Source: Oscillatoriophycideae cyanobacterium NC_groundwater_1537_Pr4_S-0.65um_50_18 (lineage in GTDB: Bacteria; Cyanobacteriota; Cyanobacteriia; Elainellales; Elainellaceae). Taken from it: a stretch of DNA of 64,000 nucleotides. Position 1 is the stretch's first letter; each line of letters starts with the position of its first letter. Positions 54,879 through 63,757 of this stretch are shown here, piece after piece. A program made the translations under genes and the position numbers. Below the pieces are notes generated by a model. That model was not told the origin of the DNA, ran no database searches, and saw only the letters and a list, made by a program, of their open reading frames with translations. The stretch covers positions 1 to 64,000 of the forward strand of contig JACQYI010000071.1 in NCBI GenBank assembly GCA_016208305.1. Reading direction: 5' to 3'.

Positions 54879-55972
54879 CCTCGCGTCAACGGCGCTGTTT
54901 CAAGCTGGCTCTTGGGCAGTTTTAAGCGATAGATCCAGCGGACGATCGCCGGAGCAGCCACAAACAGAAGAATCACGGCCTGGACGATAAAAATCACCTC
55001 TTTGGAAACGGCACCGCCCGATCGCAACTGCATGACATCGCTGCCGTTTCGCAGCGCCCCAAACAGCACTGCCGCCAGCAGCACGCCGATCGGCTGATTT
55101 TGTCCGAGCAGCGCCACCGGAATGGCATCAAAGCCATAGTCGCTGGAGTAGAGCACAGGCATAGCGCGATCGACTCCTAAAATCTGTACGGCACCCCCCA
55201 ATCCCGCCAACGCTCCAGATAGCGTCAGACTCAAGACTGTTAACCTGCCAATTTTCATCCCTGCATAGCGTGCTGCCTCTGGACTGCTGCCCACCGTGCG
55301 TAGCTCAAAGCCAAAGGTGGTTTTGCTCAACAGCCACCCGACACCGTAGGCGGCCATCAGGGCGATCGCCAGTCCCCAATGCAGGCGATCGTAGAAGCGA
55401 GGAATGATAGCAGTAGCAAGAATTTCAGGAGTCCGAACGATCGTGGGAGACGGGTCTTTCATCGGGTTTTTCACCAACCAGTCTTGCAGAAAAAACGCCA
55501 GGTAGTTGAGCATGATCGTGTTGATTACCTCATGGGAGCCGAACCGAGCCTTGAGGAAGCCAGGAATAGCACCCCACAACCCGCCGCCGATCGCCCCAGC
55601 TATCAGCGCCACCAGCGGATGAATCAGAGGCGGCAGCGGAATCGCATAGCCGACGAAGACGGCACAGGTTGCCCCCATAAGAAACTGTCCCGATGCGCCA
55701 ATGTTAAACACACCCGTGCGGAAGCCCAACGCCAGCGCCAGCCCGGTAAACATCAGCGGAATGGCCGAAACCAGCGTGTTGGCAAAAGCATATTGCTTGA
55801 ACAGTGCCCCATCCAGCAGACCGCCATAGGTAACAGCCACCTTGGCCCAATCCCAGTTGAGGGTAAAGCCGATAATGGGCACCGTGATCAACATTGCGGT
55901 GGCGATCGCCAACAGCGGCGTAATCAACTGTCGCCCGATCGTGATGAAAGGCTTTTGTTTTACGTCTGCCAC
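54869..55972 (-). CDS. BMP-type (nucleoside-like) ABC transporter permease 1
   Basis: 367 residues, about eight helices, YufP/NupB-like: FRTGVFNIGASGQFLMGATCAVFVG and GFDAIPVALLGQNQPIGVLLAAVLFG. It partners the following permease. GTG 55972 has GGAG about 8 nt upstream; a TTG at 55990 is the alternative. A Uma2 gene separates it from the ATPase gene. Confidence 0.9.
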   Translation of the reverse strand: MADVKQKPFITIGRQLITPLLAIATAMLITVPIIGFTLNWDWAKVAVTYGGLLDGALFKQYAFANTLVSAIPLMFTGLALALGFRTGVFNIGASGQFLMGATCAVFVGYAIPLPPLIHPLVALIAGAIGGGLWGAIPGFLKARFGSHEVINTIMLNYLAFFLQDWLVKNPMKDPSPTIVRTPEILATAIIPRFYDRLHWGLAIALMAAYGVGWLLSKTTFGFELRTVGSSPEAARYAGMKIGRLTVLSLTLSGALAGLGGAVQILGVDRAMPVLYSSDYGFDAIPVALLGQNQPIGVLLAAVLFGALRNGSDVMQLRSGGAVSKEVIFIVQAVILLFVAAPAIVRWIYRLKLPKSQLETAPLTRGWG

Positions 55973-56031
55973 CCTCTCAGGCTCCTTCAATCAAGGTAGA
56001 GCTATAAATCCAGTCATTATCACATGACCAT

Positions 56032-56613
56032 TCAGAAGCGATCGATGTCTAAGACAAAACCCGGAAGCACTGCCTCACCGGATAGCTGCGTCGGCAAATC
56101 GATCGGCTGCACAGGCTGACCTGACCGATAAATCTCGACCTGTTGATCCTGGGGATTAATCAGCCAACCTAGGTGCACCCCATTGGCTAAGTATTCCGTC
56201 ATTTTGGACTGCAAGGTTTTCAGGTCATCGGTGTTAGACCGCAGTTCAAGCGCAAAATCGGGGGCGATCGGCGGAAACTTCTCTCGCTCTTCGGGCAGCA
56301 GGGCGATCCAGCGATCGCGTCTGACCCAGGCCACATCTGGAGAGCGCTTCGAACCATTAGGCAACCGAAAGATTGTCGAAGAGCTGAAGACTTCGCCTAA
56401 GTCTGAGATTTCATTCCAGCGATCGACTCTCGCAATCAGACGAGATTCGCGCCTGCCACTTTCTCCACCTACGGGGGTCATAACTACCAACTGTCCTTCA
56501 GCCGTCATCTCAAACCGCAAAGCTTCATTCTGCCGACAGAGCCGATAGAATTGCTCATCACTCAACTGAGCTGTAGAAAGGTCAATGGTTAAAGGCTCTC
56601 GCAGAATGGTCAT
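56032..56613 (-). CDS. Uma2-family (DUF820) putative restriction endonuclease-fold protein
   Basis: 193 residues of the Uma2/DUF820 family, abundant in cyanobacteria: TPVGGESGRRESRLIARVDRW, SPDVAWVRRDRW, FALELRSNTDDLKTLQSKMTEYLANG, GWLINPQDQQVEIYR. The Asp/Glu-x-Arg arrangement (PDVAW; ELRSNTD, with Arg replacing the usual Lys) is of PD-(D/E)XK type. The role is unknown. It sits between two components of one ABC operon on the same strand. Confidence 0.88.
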   Translation of the reverse strand: MTILREPLTIDLSTAQLSDEQFYRLCRQNEALRFEMTAEGQLVVMTPVGGESGRRESRLIARVDRWNEISDLGEVFSSSTIFRLPNGSKRSPDVAWVRRDRWIALLPEEREKFPPIAPDFALELRSNTDDLKTLQSKMTEYLANGVHLGWLINPQDQQVEIYRSGQPVQPIDLPTQLSGEAVLPGFVLDIDRF

Positions 56614-56768
56614 GGGTGTAGCCCTAGCAGGGTACTCCTATTTTAGAATTTGGCTTAGCTAAGGCGATTTCTAGAAAACAGCAGGCTTAGCATTCGCGGA
56701 TTGGTTTAATGCCAGGGTTTTGGCAAAACTGCCCCAACCCAGAGATAATTTTATTTGCAGAGATCGCC

Positions 56769-58328
56769 TCATGATTGCACCATTCCCGCCATCAAACATC
56801 CCAATCTCTCTCGCGTTGCCTCAGCGATCGCTAAAGTCTCCAAGACCTTGCCTTGATACATCACCGCAATGCGATCGGACAACGCCAAGATTTCGTCTAG
56901 CTCCGAAGAGATCAGCAATACGCCCATGCCTTGATTGCGAGCCGCAATAATCCGCCGATGAATCAGCTCGATCGCGCCAATATCAACGCCTCTGGTTGGC
57001 TGACAGGCAATCAGCAACTTGGCCCCCCTAGACAGCTCCCGCGCCATGATCAGCTTTTGCTGGTTGCCGCCCGAAAGCGAACCCGCCAGCACCCGTGGAT
57101 TGGCAGGACGAATGTCAAATTCTTGGATCAGCTGAGTCGCCTGACGAGCGATCGCCCCGGGTCGAATGAGTCCTTTTTTGGCAAAGGGCGGCTGGTAGTA
57201 AGTACAGAGCACAGCATTATCCGCCAAGGAATAGGTTTTGACGATGCCGTTCTTGCCCCGATCTTCTGGCACATGGGCTAACCCCTGCTCGATCAGCTGT
57301 CGCGGCGATGCCCCCGTTTGGTCTTGCCCCAGGATGTCTATCTGGCCTTGGGCAGGCGATCGCAACCCCGTCAACGCCTCCGAAAGCTCCGTTTGACCGT
57401 TGCCCTGCACCCCAGCAATACCGAGAATTTCGCCCGCGCAGACCGTCAGATCAACACCGTTAACGGCAGGCTGATGGCGATCGTCCCACACCACGAGCCG
57501 TCGCGTTTGCAAGACAGGAGCACCCGCTTGCATGAGCGGTTTCTCGACCTGCAAGATCACCTTGCGCCCCACCATCATTTCAGCCAGCAAAGATTCGCTT
57601 GCCTGCTGCGGGTAAACGGTGCCCACCATCTTGCCTTGGCGCATGACAGAAATGCGATCGGCGATCGCCAAGCATTCCTTCAGCTTATGGGTAATCAGGA
57701 CAATGGACAGCCCCTGCTGCGTCAGTCTGCGCAGCAGCTCAAATAGCTCTGTGGCCTCCGTGGGGGTCAGCACAGCAGTGGGTTCATCCAGAATTAGGAT
57801 GCGCGCCCCCCGATACAGCGCCTTGATGATTTCCACCTTTTGCTGCACGCCAACGGGCAATTCGCCAACTTTGGCATTGAGATCGACCTGAAGACTGAGT
57901 TGATCGGCCAGCGCCTGAATCTGTCGGGCGGGTTTTGCCCGTTCCAACACCCCCAACTGACCCCATTGCCCCCGCGTTTGCTCTACGCCCAACACAATAT
58001 TTTCCAGCACTGTAAACACAGGCACCAGCATAAAGTGCTGATGCACCATGACCACACCCTGCTGAATCGCGTCTTTGGGGCCATCAAGCCGCACAGCTTT
58101 ACCCCCCACCCAAATTTCTCCCTGGTCTGGCTTTTGCAAACCATAGAGGATATTCATCAGGGTGCTTTTGCCCGCGCCATTCTCACCCAGCAGCACATGA
58201 ATTTCTCCAGGCTCTAGGCTAAAGCTAACGGCATCGTTGGCGACTACCCCAGAAAAGCGCTTGGTAATTTCGACGGCTTCTAGGGCAGGATGAGACAAAG
58301 CAGGCAGAGGCGACAAAGAGGCAGACAC
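56769..58328 (-). CDS. BMP-type (nucleoside-like) ABC transporter ATP-binding protein
   Basis: 519 residues with two ABC modules, as in sugar/nucleoside importers. The first has Walker A GENGAGKST and Walker B ILILDEPTAVLTP; the second has a degenerate Walker A (GVQGNGQTE), signature LSGGNQQKLIMARELS and CQPTRGVD. It drives uptake of the ligand captured by the BMP lipoprotein. GTG 58328 lies 2 nt after the lipoprotein gene stop, so they are coupled. Confidence 0.93.
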   Translation of the reverse strand: MSASLSPLPALSHPALEAVEITKRFSGVVANDAVSFSLEPGEIHVLLGENGAGKSTLMNILYGLQKPDQGEIWVGGKAVRLDGPKDAIQQGVVMVHQHFMLVPVFTVLENIVLGVEQTRGQWGQLGVLERAKPARQIQALADQLSLQVDLNAKVGELPVGVQQKVEIIKALYRGARILILDEPTAVLTPTEATELFELLRRLTQQGLSIVLITHKLKECLAIADRISVMRQGKMVGTVYPQQASESLLAEMMVGRKVILQVEKPLMQAGAPVLQTRRLVVWDDRHQPAVNGVDLTVCAGEILGIAGVQGNGQTELSEALTGLRSPAQGQIDILGQDQTGASPRQLIEQGLAHVPEDRGKNGIVKTYSLADNAVLCTYYQPPFAKKGLIRPGAIARQATQLIQEFDIRPANPRVLAGSLSGGNQQKLIMARELSRGAKLLIACQPTRGVDIGAIELIHRRIIAARNQGMGVLLISSELDEILALSDRIAVMYQGKVLETLAIAEATRERLGCLMAGMVQS

Positions 58329-58330
58329 CG

Positions 58331-59377
58331 CTATTTCACTCCCGTAATTTTCGGATCGGCTTTAATGGCTGCCTGCGCCGATGTGACTTTGGCTTTGCAC
58401 TCTTGAGAAACCTTGCTCTCGGCATCATGGTAGGGCGCTAAACCCACCCCCCCAGAGGCGATCGTCGCCAGTTCAATGCCTGGCTTTAGCTGTCCAGCCG
58501 CAAATTCCTGAATGGCGTTTGTGGTCGCCACATCAATGTTTTTGGTAGCGCTGGTCAACAGAGAATCCTTCACTTCGGGGTAGGTGAGGTACTGATCGAC
58601 ATCGACACCAATTCCCATTTTTCCCGCTTCTTTGGCGGCCAGCAGACCACCATTGCCCGTATTGCCGCCTACCGCAAAGATGATATCGGCACCTTGGCTG
58701 ATAAAACTCTGCCCCACAGACTTTCCGGTAGCCGGATCGTTGAAATCTGGGATGTATTGGTTCAGCGTGACAATGCTAGGATTCACAGATTTCGCACCTG
58801 CCTGGAAGCCCTGCACATAGCGCTGCACAGGCGGAATCTCCATGCCCGATACGGTAGCGACCTTCCCTGCTTCGCTGACGCATCCGGCCAGCACACCCGC
58901 CAAATAGCCCGCCTGATCTTCAGCAAACATCAGGCTAGTCACGTTCTTTAACTCTGTCGTGTAGGGATCAACACCCTCTGCGCCGGGGGCATAGGCATAG
59001 TCAATAATCACAAACTTCGTATCGGGATACTTTTTCGCCATTGCCGCCGTAGCATCCCCCATCAAAAAGCCGACCGTGACAATCAGATCGGCTCCTTCAG
59101 AAATTTGGGTTTCAATATTTTTTTCGTAGTCGCTGCTGCCCGCAGAGGCGACATAGGCAAAGCCCAATCCGGCAGCATCTGCCCCTGCTTTAGCACCCTT
59201 GATCGTGTACTCGTTAAAGGATTTGTCGTTTTCTCCGCCTGTATCCAGCACGACACCCACCGACTGTTTTTCAGCAGCAGGACTGGTAGAAGCGCTGGGC
59301 GTCGAAGGCGTACAGGCAGCCAAGGCCAGAAGAGGCAAACTCAAAACAGTGGAGATTAGGTGGATTTTTTTAGTCAT
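58331..59377 (-). CDS. BMP-family substrate-binding lipoprotein
   Basis: 348 residues: lipoprotein signal with lipobox LALAAC (Cys about 21), a Ser/Thr/Pro linker and a BMP/Med domain starting VGVVLDTGGENDKSFNEY. Relatives bind purine nucleosides or related compounds; nucleoside uptake is therefore likely but not certain. It is the first gene of the importer operon. Confidence 0.92.
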   Translation of the reverse strand: MTKKIHLISTVLSLPLLALAACTPSTPSASTSPAAEKQSVGVVLDTGGENDKSFNEYTIKGAKAGADAAGLGFAYVASAGSSDYEKNIETQISEGADLIVTVGFLMGDATAAMAKKYPDTKFVIIDYAYAPGAEGVDPYTTELKNVTSLMFAEDQAGYLAGVLAGCVSEAGKVATVSGMEIPPVQRYVQGFQAGAKSVNPSIVTLNQYIPDFNDPATGKSVGQSFISQGADIIFAVGGNTGNGGLLAAKEAGKMGIGVDVDQYLTYPEVKDSLLTSATKNIDVATTNAIQEFAAGQLKPGIELATIASGGVGLAPYHDAESKVSQECKAKVTSAQAAIKADPKITGVK

Positions 59378-59435
59378 CTTCGCAATCTAGCGCCAAAGGA
59401 ATGAAAAGTGCTTGCTGGCAATACTTTGTTGTAGG

Positions 59436-59499
59436 CCATGATTCTTGTAAACCATGATTCTTGTAAACCATGATTCTTGTAAACCATGACATCTATAAA
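59436..59499. repeat. 16-bp tandem repeat, four units
   Basis: CCATGATTCTTGTAAA occurs three times exactly and a fourth time with changes, upstream of the BMP operon. Confidence 0.95.
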
Positions 59500-59548
59500 C
59501 CATACTTTATGATGAAAACTGTTCATGGGAGACGATCGCTCTTCATTT

Positions 59549-59636
59549 ACGTTTGCAGGACGTTTGCAGGAAATGAAAGCAGACCGCTCATCTCGTCGGG
59601 CAGTCCTATCGGGCAGTCCTATCGGGCAGTCTCATC
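59549..59636. repeat. Two further short tandem repeats
   Basis: ACGTTTGCAGG occurs twice (59549-59570). GGGCAGTCCTATC occurs twice exactly and a third time with changes (59598-59636). Both lie in the 284-bp gap between the MlaE permease and the BMP operon. Confidence 0.92.
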
Positions 59637-59661
59637 GGGCATGTCCCGCCAGATTTCACCC

Positions 59662-60531
59662 TTATGGCACGCCCAGTTCTTGAAACAGGCTCAACGATAG
59701 AAAAAAGTTGACGACAAAAATAGAAACCCAGGTCGTTACCACGGCAGCCGTCGCTGATTGACCAATTCCCTTGACCCCGCCCGTTGTCGTCAGTCCCCAA
59801 CTACAGCCCAAGATCGCCACGATCGCCCCAAAAATACAAGCTTTTAGCACTAGGTTAAACAAATCTGAGACTTGCAGCGTCAAGCGCACCGAGCTGAGAA
59901 ATTCGGAAGGCAGCAGATGATAGAAATAGGCGGCAACAAAGACTCCGCCACCAATTCCGGCAACCAATCCCAGCATAGTCAGCGTCGGCAGCATTAGACA
60001 GCAGGCAATGACCCTAGGCACCACCAAAAAATCCACCGGATCGGTCTTCAGCATATGTAGAGCATCAATTTGTTCGGTAACGCGCATGCCGCCGATTTCT
60101 GCTGCAAACGCCGATCCCACCTGTCCGGCCAGCACGCAAGCCGTTAAGATAGGCGCTAGCTCCCGGCAAAAGGCGATCGCAAAGGCTCCACCCACCATGC
60201 TGACTGCACCAAAATGAACCAACTGCCGCGCAGTTTGCACCGTAAAGATCATGCCCGCAAAAAAGTTGGTCATCAGTACCGGATTGAGAGAATCGGCTAC
60301 ATCGGTCATATGTTCTAGCACATTGCGCCGATAGAATTTGCCTTTAAACAAATGCACCAACACCTGCCCACCTAGAAATATCCCCAATGCCAGTCGTATG
60401 ATCCACGCTTGATTCCAGGCATCAGAGGTGTTTCGTTTTCTTAGCGGGGTTGCACAAGTATCCACAGATTTCTCTCTTGAAGAAACGCGATCGGTCAACC
60501 AGTTCAGAATCAAACGTAGGAGGGATCGCAT
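59662..60531 (-). CDS. MlaE-family ABC permease
   Basis: 289 residues, five or six helices with the MlaE signature (GGAFAIAFCRELAPILTACVLAGQVGSAFAAEIGGMRVTEQIDAL). MlaE permeases move phospholipids or related lipids between inner and outer membrane with an MlaF ATPase and MlaD/TGD2 partner. Neither partner is adjacent here, as is common in cyanobacteria. ATG 60531 has GGAG about 10 nt upstream; GTG 60570 is an alternative. Confidence 0.9.
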   Translation of the reverse strand: MRSLLRLILNWLTDRVSSREKSVDTCATPLRKRNTSDAWNQAWIIRLALGIFLGGQVLVHLFKGKFYRRNVLEHMTDVADSLNPVLMTNFFAGMIFTVQTARQLVHFGAVSMVGGAFAIAFCRELAPILTACVLAGQVGSAFAAEIGGMRVTEQIDALHMLKTDPVDFLVVPRVIACCLMLPTLTMLGLVAGIGGGVFVAAYFYHLLPSEFLSSVRLTLQVSDLFNLVLKACIFGAIVAILGCSWGLTTTGGVKGIGQSATAAVVTTWVSIFVVNFFLSLSLFQELGVP

Positions 60532-60735
60532 TATGTCATTTCTCCAGAAGAGTACCGGGTCGTCATGCACTGCAATCTATCCGATCGCTACATTTCTGTA
60601 TCAGCTCTATCCCAACACTTCAGCATTCTGTTCCCTTAGGGGTAAATTTTGGGGAGTGGGCCATTCAAACGCAGCTCTCACAAAAATTTATACTTCAACA
60701 TTCAACAGACTGCCTACGTGAATACTTTTTTGAAG

Positions 60736-60776
60736 GCGTGAATCGTTGTATGAGCGCGCCACACAACAATTCACGC
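60736..60776. repeat. 41-bp palindrome with GCGC centre
   Basis: GCGTGAATCGTTGT (60736-60749) pairs with 60763-60776. The imperfect positions are A-C on the + strand, which become G-U pairs in minus-strand RNA, so the stem is better as a minus-strand transcript. Confidence 0.6.
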
Positions 60777-60839
60777 TAAAGGTGTCGTTTATAGGGATTG
60801 TAATCATTCCCTGACTTTAGCAAGAACCTTAGATATTTT

Positions 60840-60881
60840 GTAGCTTTTAATACTTTTTGATGCATTGCTCATGAGTAACAT
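60840..60881 (+). promoter_or_regulatory. NtcA-type promoter of the guanidine operon
   Basis: GTAGCTTTTAATAC (60840-60853) is an exact GTA-N8-TAC site. After 22 nt comes TAACAT (60876-60881), fitting the -10 form TAN3T. This is the textbook layout of promoters activated by NtcA, the cyanobacterial nitrogen regulator. Transcription would start near 60888, just before the riboswitch. Confidence 0.7.
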
Positions 60882-60904
60882 TTTCGGTAATTAAATATTT
60901 CAAA

Positions 60905-61169
60905 GATACCTAGGGTTCCAGCTAGATGACTCCGTTGGGGAAGGTTACTGAAAGGCGCTTTGCAAGATTAATTCTTTTGCTTCAAGCATTGAGGAAATTC
61001 CACCTTTCAAGCCTTCTCAGATATGAAAGTTTGGCGTTTGGTCCGAGAGGTGTCGATCAGGATTTGAATGGATGCGCTAAGTCTTTCAAAGTCTGATTAC
61101 ACGGCGGGAGAAAAGCCCGGGAGAAAGTTAGGTTGGCTGAGCCAGCTTAGCTTGATCTCGGGCTTTTTT
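60905..61169 (+). ncRNA. Guanidine-I (ykkC) riboswitch with terminator platform
   Basis: Conserved guanidine-I elements occur in order: CTAGGGTTCC (60910-60919), GGTCCGAGAG (61040-61049) and ACACGGCGGG (61099-61108) with AAAAGCCCGGGAGA. The 120 nt between the first two elements form a long extra arm (60938-60944 pairs with 61012-61018; 60949-60955 with 61003-61009). The expression platform is a terminator: GCCCGGGA (61115-61122), part of the aptamer's 3' side, pairs with TCTCGGGC (61156-61163), followed by six T. Guanidine binding should prevent terminator formation and allow transcription of gdmH. Confidence 0.9.
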
Positions 61170-61199
61170 GCATATTTTTATCGATTTGGGAGTGGTTTC

Positions 61200-62396
61200 A
61201 TGACTCAAAGTTCTTCTGACAATCCCCTGTTTCAAAACCCAGATGCCTCTGCGCCTAGCGAGGCTCAGCAAGCCCTAGAACGCGAGTCAAGGTTGCCTTT
61301 GACGGGTTGGCAGCAAGAAGTGGATCAAGGGTTAACCTATGGGTTAGAAGCCGCAGACAGCATCCGCGATCGCCGCATTCCCACCTTTTCTAGGGGTGAG
61401 TTGCCCCACTATGCGGGCATCAATACATTTCTGAAAGCGCCCTATCTTGAAGATGTTCGCAAGGTGGGAGAATACGATGTCGCGATCGTTGGGGTACCCC
61501 ATGACTCAGGTACAACCTATCGCCCCGGCACGCGATTTGGCCCTCAAGGAATTCGCCGCATCTCAGCCCTTTACACCCCCTACAACTTTGAGTTGGGCGT
61601 TGATTTACGCGAGCAAATTACCCTTTGCGACGTCGGGGATATTTTCACCATTCCAGCTAATAACGAAAAATCCTTTGACCAGATTTCTAAAGGGATTGCC
61701 CACATCTTTAGCTCTGGAGCCTTTCCAATTGTTTTGGGAGGCGATCATTCCATTGGCTTTCCCACCGTTCGGGGCATTTGTCGGCATTTGGGCGACAAAA
61801 AAGTCGGTATTATTCACTTCGATCGCCATGTAGACACACAGGAAACCGATCTAGATGAACGCATGCACACCTGCCCCTGGTTCCATGCCACCAACATGCA
61901 AAATGCCCCCGCCAAGAACCTGGTACAGCTTGGCATTGGTGGTTGGCAGGTACCCCGTGAAGGCGTGAAAGTCTGCCGTGAGCGATCGACCAATATTCTG
62001 ACCGTCACCGACATTGTGGAACGCGGCATCGATGCTGCCGTTGACTTTGCCCTAGAACGGGCGCTAGATGGCACCGATTGCGTCTGGATCAGCTTCGACA
62101 TTGACTGTATTGATGCAGGGTTTGTCCCAGGGACGGGCTGGCCTGAACCGGGCGGTTTGCTGCCGCGTGAGGCTCTGGCGCTGCTAGGCAAAATTGTTCA
62201 GCGTGCTCCGGTCTGTGGGCTGGAAGTTGTGGAAGTTTCTCCGCCCTATGATGTCAGTGACATGACAGCCCTTATGGCAACCCGCGTCATTTGTGACACT
62301 ATGGCGCATCTGGTGCTATCGGGTCAACTGCCGCGCCAAAAACCTGCCTACATTCATCCAGAAGCCAATATGGCTGTGGATGCACCCTGGTCGTGA
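61200..62396 (+). CDS. gdmH: Guanidine hydrolase (ureohydrolase family, nickel-dependent)
   Basis: 398 residues. The ureohydrolase metal motifs are GGDHS (about 180), DRHVD (about 208-212, Arg instead of the Ala of arginases) and SFDIDCID (about 298-305), plus GTGWPEPGG. Together with adjacent HypA/HypB genes and a guanidine riboswitch this matches Synechocystis Sll1077 (GdmH), shown to hydrolyse guanidine to urea and ammonia with nickel; older annotations say agmatinase. ATG 61200 is chosen because an upstream frame opening at 61068 lies within the riboswitch. Urea would then feed urease elsewhere in the genome. Confidence 0.92.
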   Translation: MTQSSSDNPLFQNPDASAPSEAQQALERESRLPLTGWQQEVDQGLTYGLEAADSIRDRRIPTFSRGELPHYAGINTFLKAPYLEDVRKVGEYDVAIVGVPHDSGTTYRPGTRFGPQGIRRISALYTPYNFELGVDLREQITLCDVGDIFTIPANNEKSFDQISKGIAHIFSSGAFPIVLGGDHSIGFPTVRGICRHLGDKKVGIIHFDRHVDTQETDLDERMHTCPWFHATNMQNAPAKNLVQLGIGGWQVPREGVKVCRERSTNILTVTDIVERGIDAAVDFALERALDGTDCVWISFDIDCIDAGFVPGTGWPEPGGLLPREALALLGKIVQRAPVCGLEVVEVSPPYDVSDMTALMATRVICDTMAHLVLSGQLPRQKPAYIHPEANMAVDAPWS

Positions 62397-62406
62397 GGAT
62401 TGCCCC

Positions 62407-62787
62407 ATGCATGAAACCGATATGACCAAGGCGCTGATTTTGACCGTAAAGGAGTGGTGGGAAGCCCAGCCTGAGCCGATCGCCATTTCCCAGGTGCATC
62501 TCGTGGTGGGTCAGTTTACCTGTGTAGAACCCGTGAGTTTGCAATTCACCTTTGAAGTCCAGACCCGCAACACGTTCTTAGAGGGGGCAACCTTGGTGAT
62601 TCGAGAGACGCCGCTGATTGCCTTCTGCCACACCTGCCAAACAGAATACTCTCCCGTGATTGGCCTGCAATATGCTTGCCCAGATTGCCGATCGCCCCTG
62701 GATGATATTCGTTCAGGTCGGGAACTCAAAATCGATCGGATTGAGTACGCGCCTGTATCCGTTTCCGTCTCAAATACGACCTGCTGA
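62407..62787 (+). CDS. hypA: HypA-like nickel chaperone for guanidine hydrolase
   Basis: 126 residues. It starts MHETDM, giving the nickel-binding His2 and Glu3 of HypA, and carries a zinc finger with CHTC and CPDC (about 76-100). Classical HypA delivers nickel to hydrogenase; this paralogue in a gdmH operon matches the GdmH accessory protein (Sll1078-like). ATG 62407 is chosen, 10 bp after the gdmH stop. Confidence 0.9.
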   Translation: MHETDMTKALILTVKEWWEAQPEPIAISQVHLVVGQFTCVEPVSLQFTFEVQTRNTFLEGATLVIRETPLIAFCHTCQTEYSPVIGLQYACPDCRSPLDDIRSGRELKIDRIEYAPVSVSVSNTTC

Positions 62788-62805
62788 AATATACCCTGAA
62801 ACCCC

Positions 62806-63510
62806 ATGCACCAAACCTTCGATGCTGCTTTAGAAATCAATTTGCTCCATGCGAACCAGGCCGGAGCCGATCACAACCGCGCCCATTTTGATACCTGGGG
62901 AATAAGCTGCCTCAATCTGATGAGCAGTCCTGGCGCTGGCAAAACTCAGCTCCTAGAACGCACGCTGGCAGTTCTCCAGAGCGAATTTAGTATCGCTGTG
63001 ATTGAGGGCGACATGACCACCGAACTGGATGCCGATCGCCTGCGGCAGTATGGCGTGCCTGTGATTGCTATCAATACCGGACGCTCCTGCCATCTGGACT
63101 CAAAAATGGTCGCAGGCGGAATTCATCGTCTAGCGCATGACTATAACCCAACTGAGTTTGATCTGGTGCTGGTTGAGAATGTTGGCAATCTCGTCTGCCC
63201 CGCCGAGTTTGAAGTGGGAGAACATGCGAAAGTCGCGCTTTTGAGCATTACTGAAGGAGAGGACAAGCCATTAAAGTATCCGGTGATGTTTCAACAAGCC
63301 GATTGCCTGCTGATCACCAAAATGGATCTGGCTCCCCATCTGGAGGTTGAGATCGATCGCATTGTGTCTAACGTTCGCCAGATGAATCCTCACTGCGCCA
63401 TTATTCCCGTTTCAGCCAAGACCGGAGAAGGCTTGGAAGCTTGGTATGCCTGGGTGCGCGATCGCATTCAGCAAACCCAACAGCTTCAGCGATCGCTTGC
63501 GGCTGTCTAG
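62806..63510 (+). CDS. hypB: HypB-like GTPase, nickel insertion for guanidine hydrolase
   Basis: 234 residues: P-loop [14 protein letters not shown] (about 39-52), [13 protein letters not shown], metal-site segment [13 protein letters not shown] (Cys and His of the GTPase-domain nickel/zinc site), [13 protein letters not shown] and nucleotide base motif TKMD. The N-terminal CXXCGC and His-rich nickel-storage stretch of many HypB proteins is absent. It is the Sll1079-like partner of the HypA paralogue and lies 18 bp after it. Confidence 0.92.
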   Translation: MHQTFDAALEINLLHANQAGADHNRAHFDTWGISCLNLMSSPGAGKTQLLERTLAVLQSEFSIAVIEGDMTTELDADRLRQYGVPVIAINTGRSCHLDSKMVAGGIHRLAHDYNPTEFDLVLVENVGNLVCPAEFEVGEHAKVALLSITEGEDKPLKYPVMFQQADCLLITKMDLAPHLEVEIDRIVSNVRQMNPHCAIIPVSAKTGEGLEAWYAWVRDRIQQTQQLQRSLAAV

Positions 63511-63565
63511 TCACGACAGAGCTATATCCCATAGCTTAGAGTCTCACACAAAATAAAACCAAATA

Positions 63566-63599
63566 TTTTTTGGAAGTGCCGCGCGGCACTTCCAAAAAA
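63566..63599. repeat. Perfect 34-bp palindrome with GTGCCGCGCGGCAC core
   Basis: TTTTTTGGAAGTGCCGC is followed by its reverse complement with no loop. It lies in the guanidine locus between hypB and the transporter gene. The 14-bp core is identical to that at 16041-16074. The A-rich right arm gives no T-run on +, so it is not a classical terminator for hypB. Confidence 0.88.
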
Positions 63600-63757
63600 G
63601 TTCCAGGTTAATTAATTTGTGATCCTTAGTCACCCAGAGCTGAGTCGCATTGCGACCCAAAAGAAGGGAACTCCAATGATCCCATTCTCATCGCCAATTA
63701 TTTATTCTTTCTATTCTCAGTCTCGAAAACGCTACAGAAAAACCTTTGGAGGACATC

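Noticed and set aside
55379-55999. 206-codon + frame over the ABC permease
   Set aside because: Antisense shadow; very Arg/Gln/Asn-rich and no family.
59436-59499. Possible CRISPR-like array
   Set aside because: Repeats are directly adjacent with no spacers; it is a simple tandem repeat.
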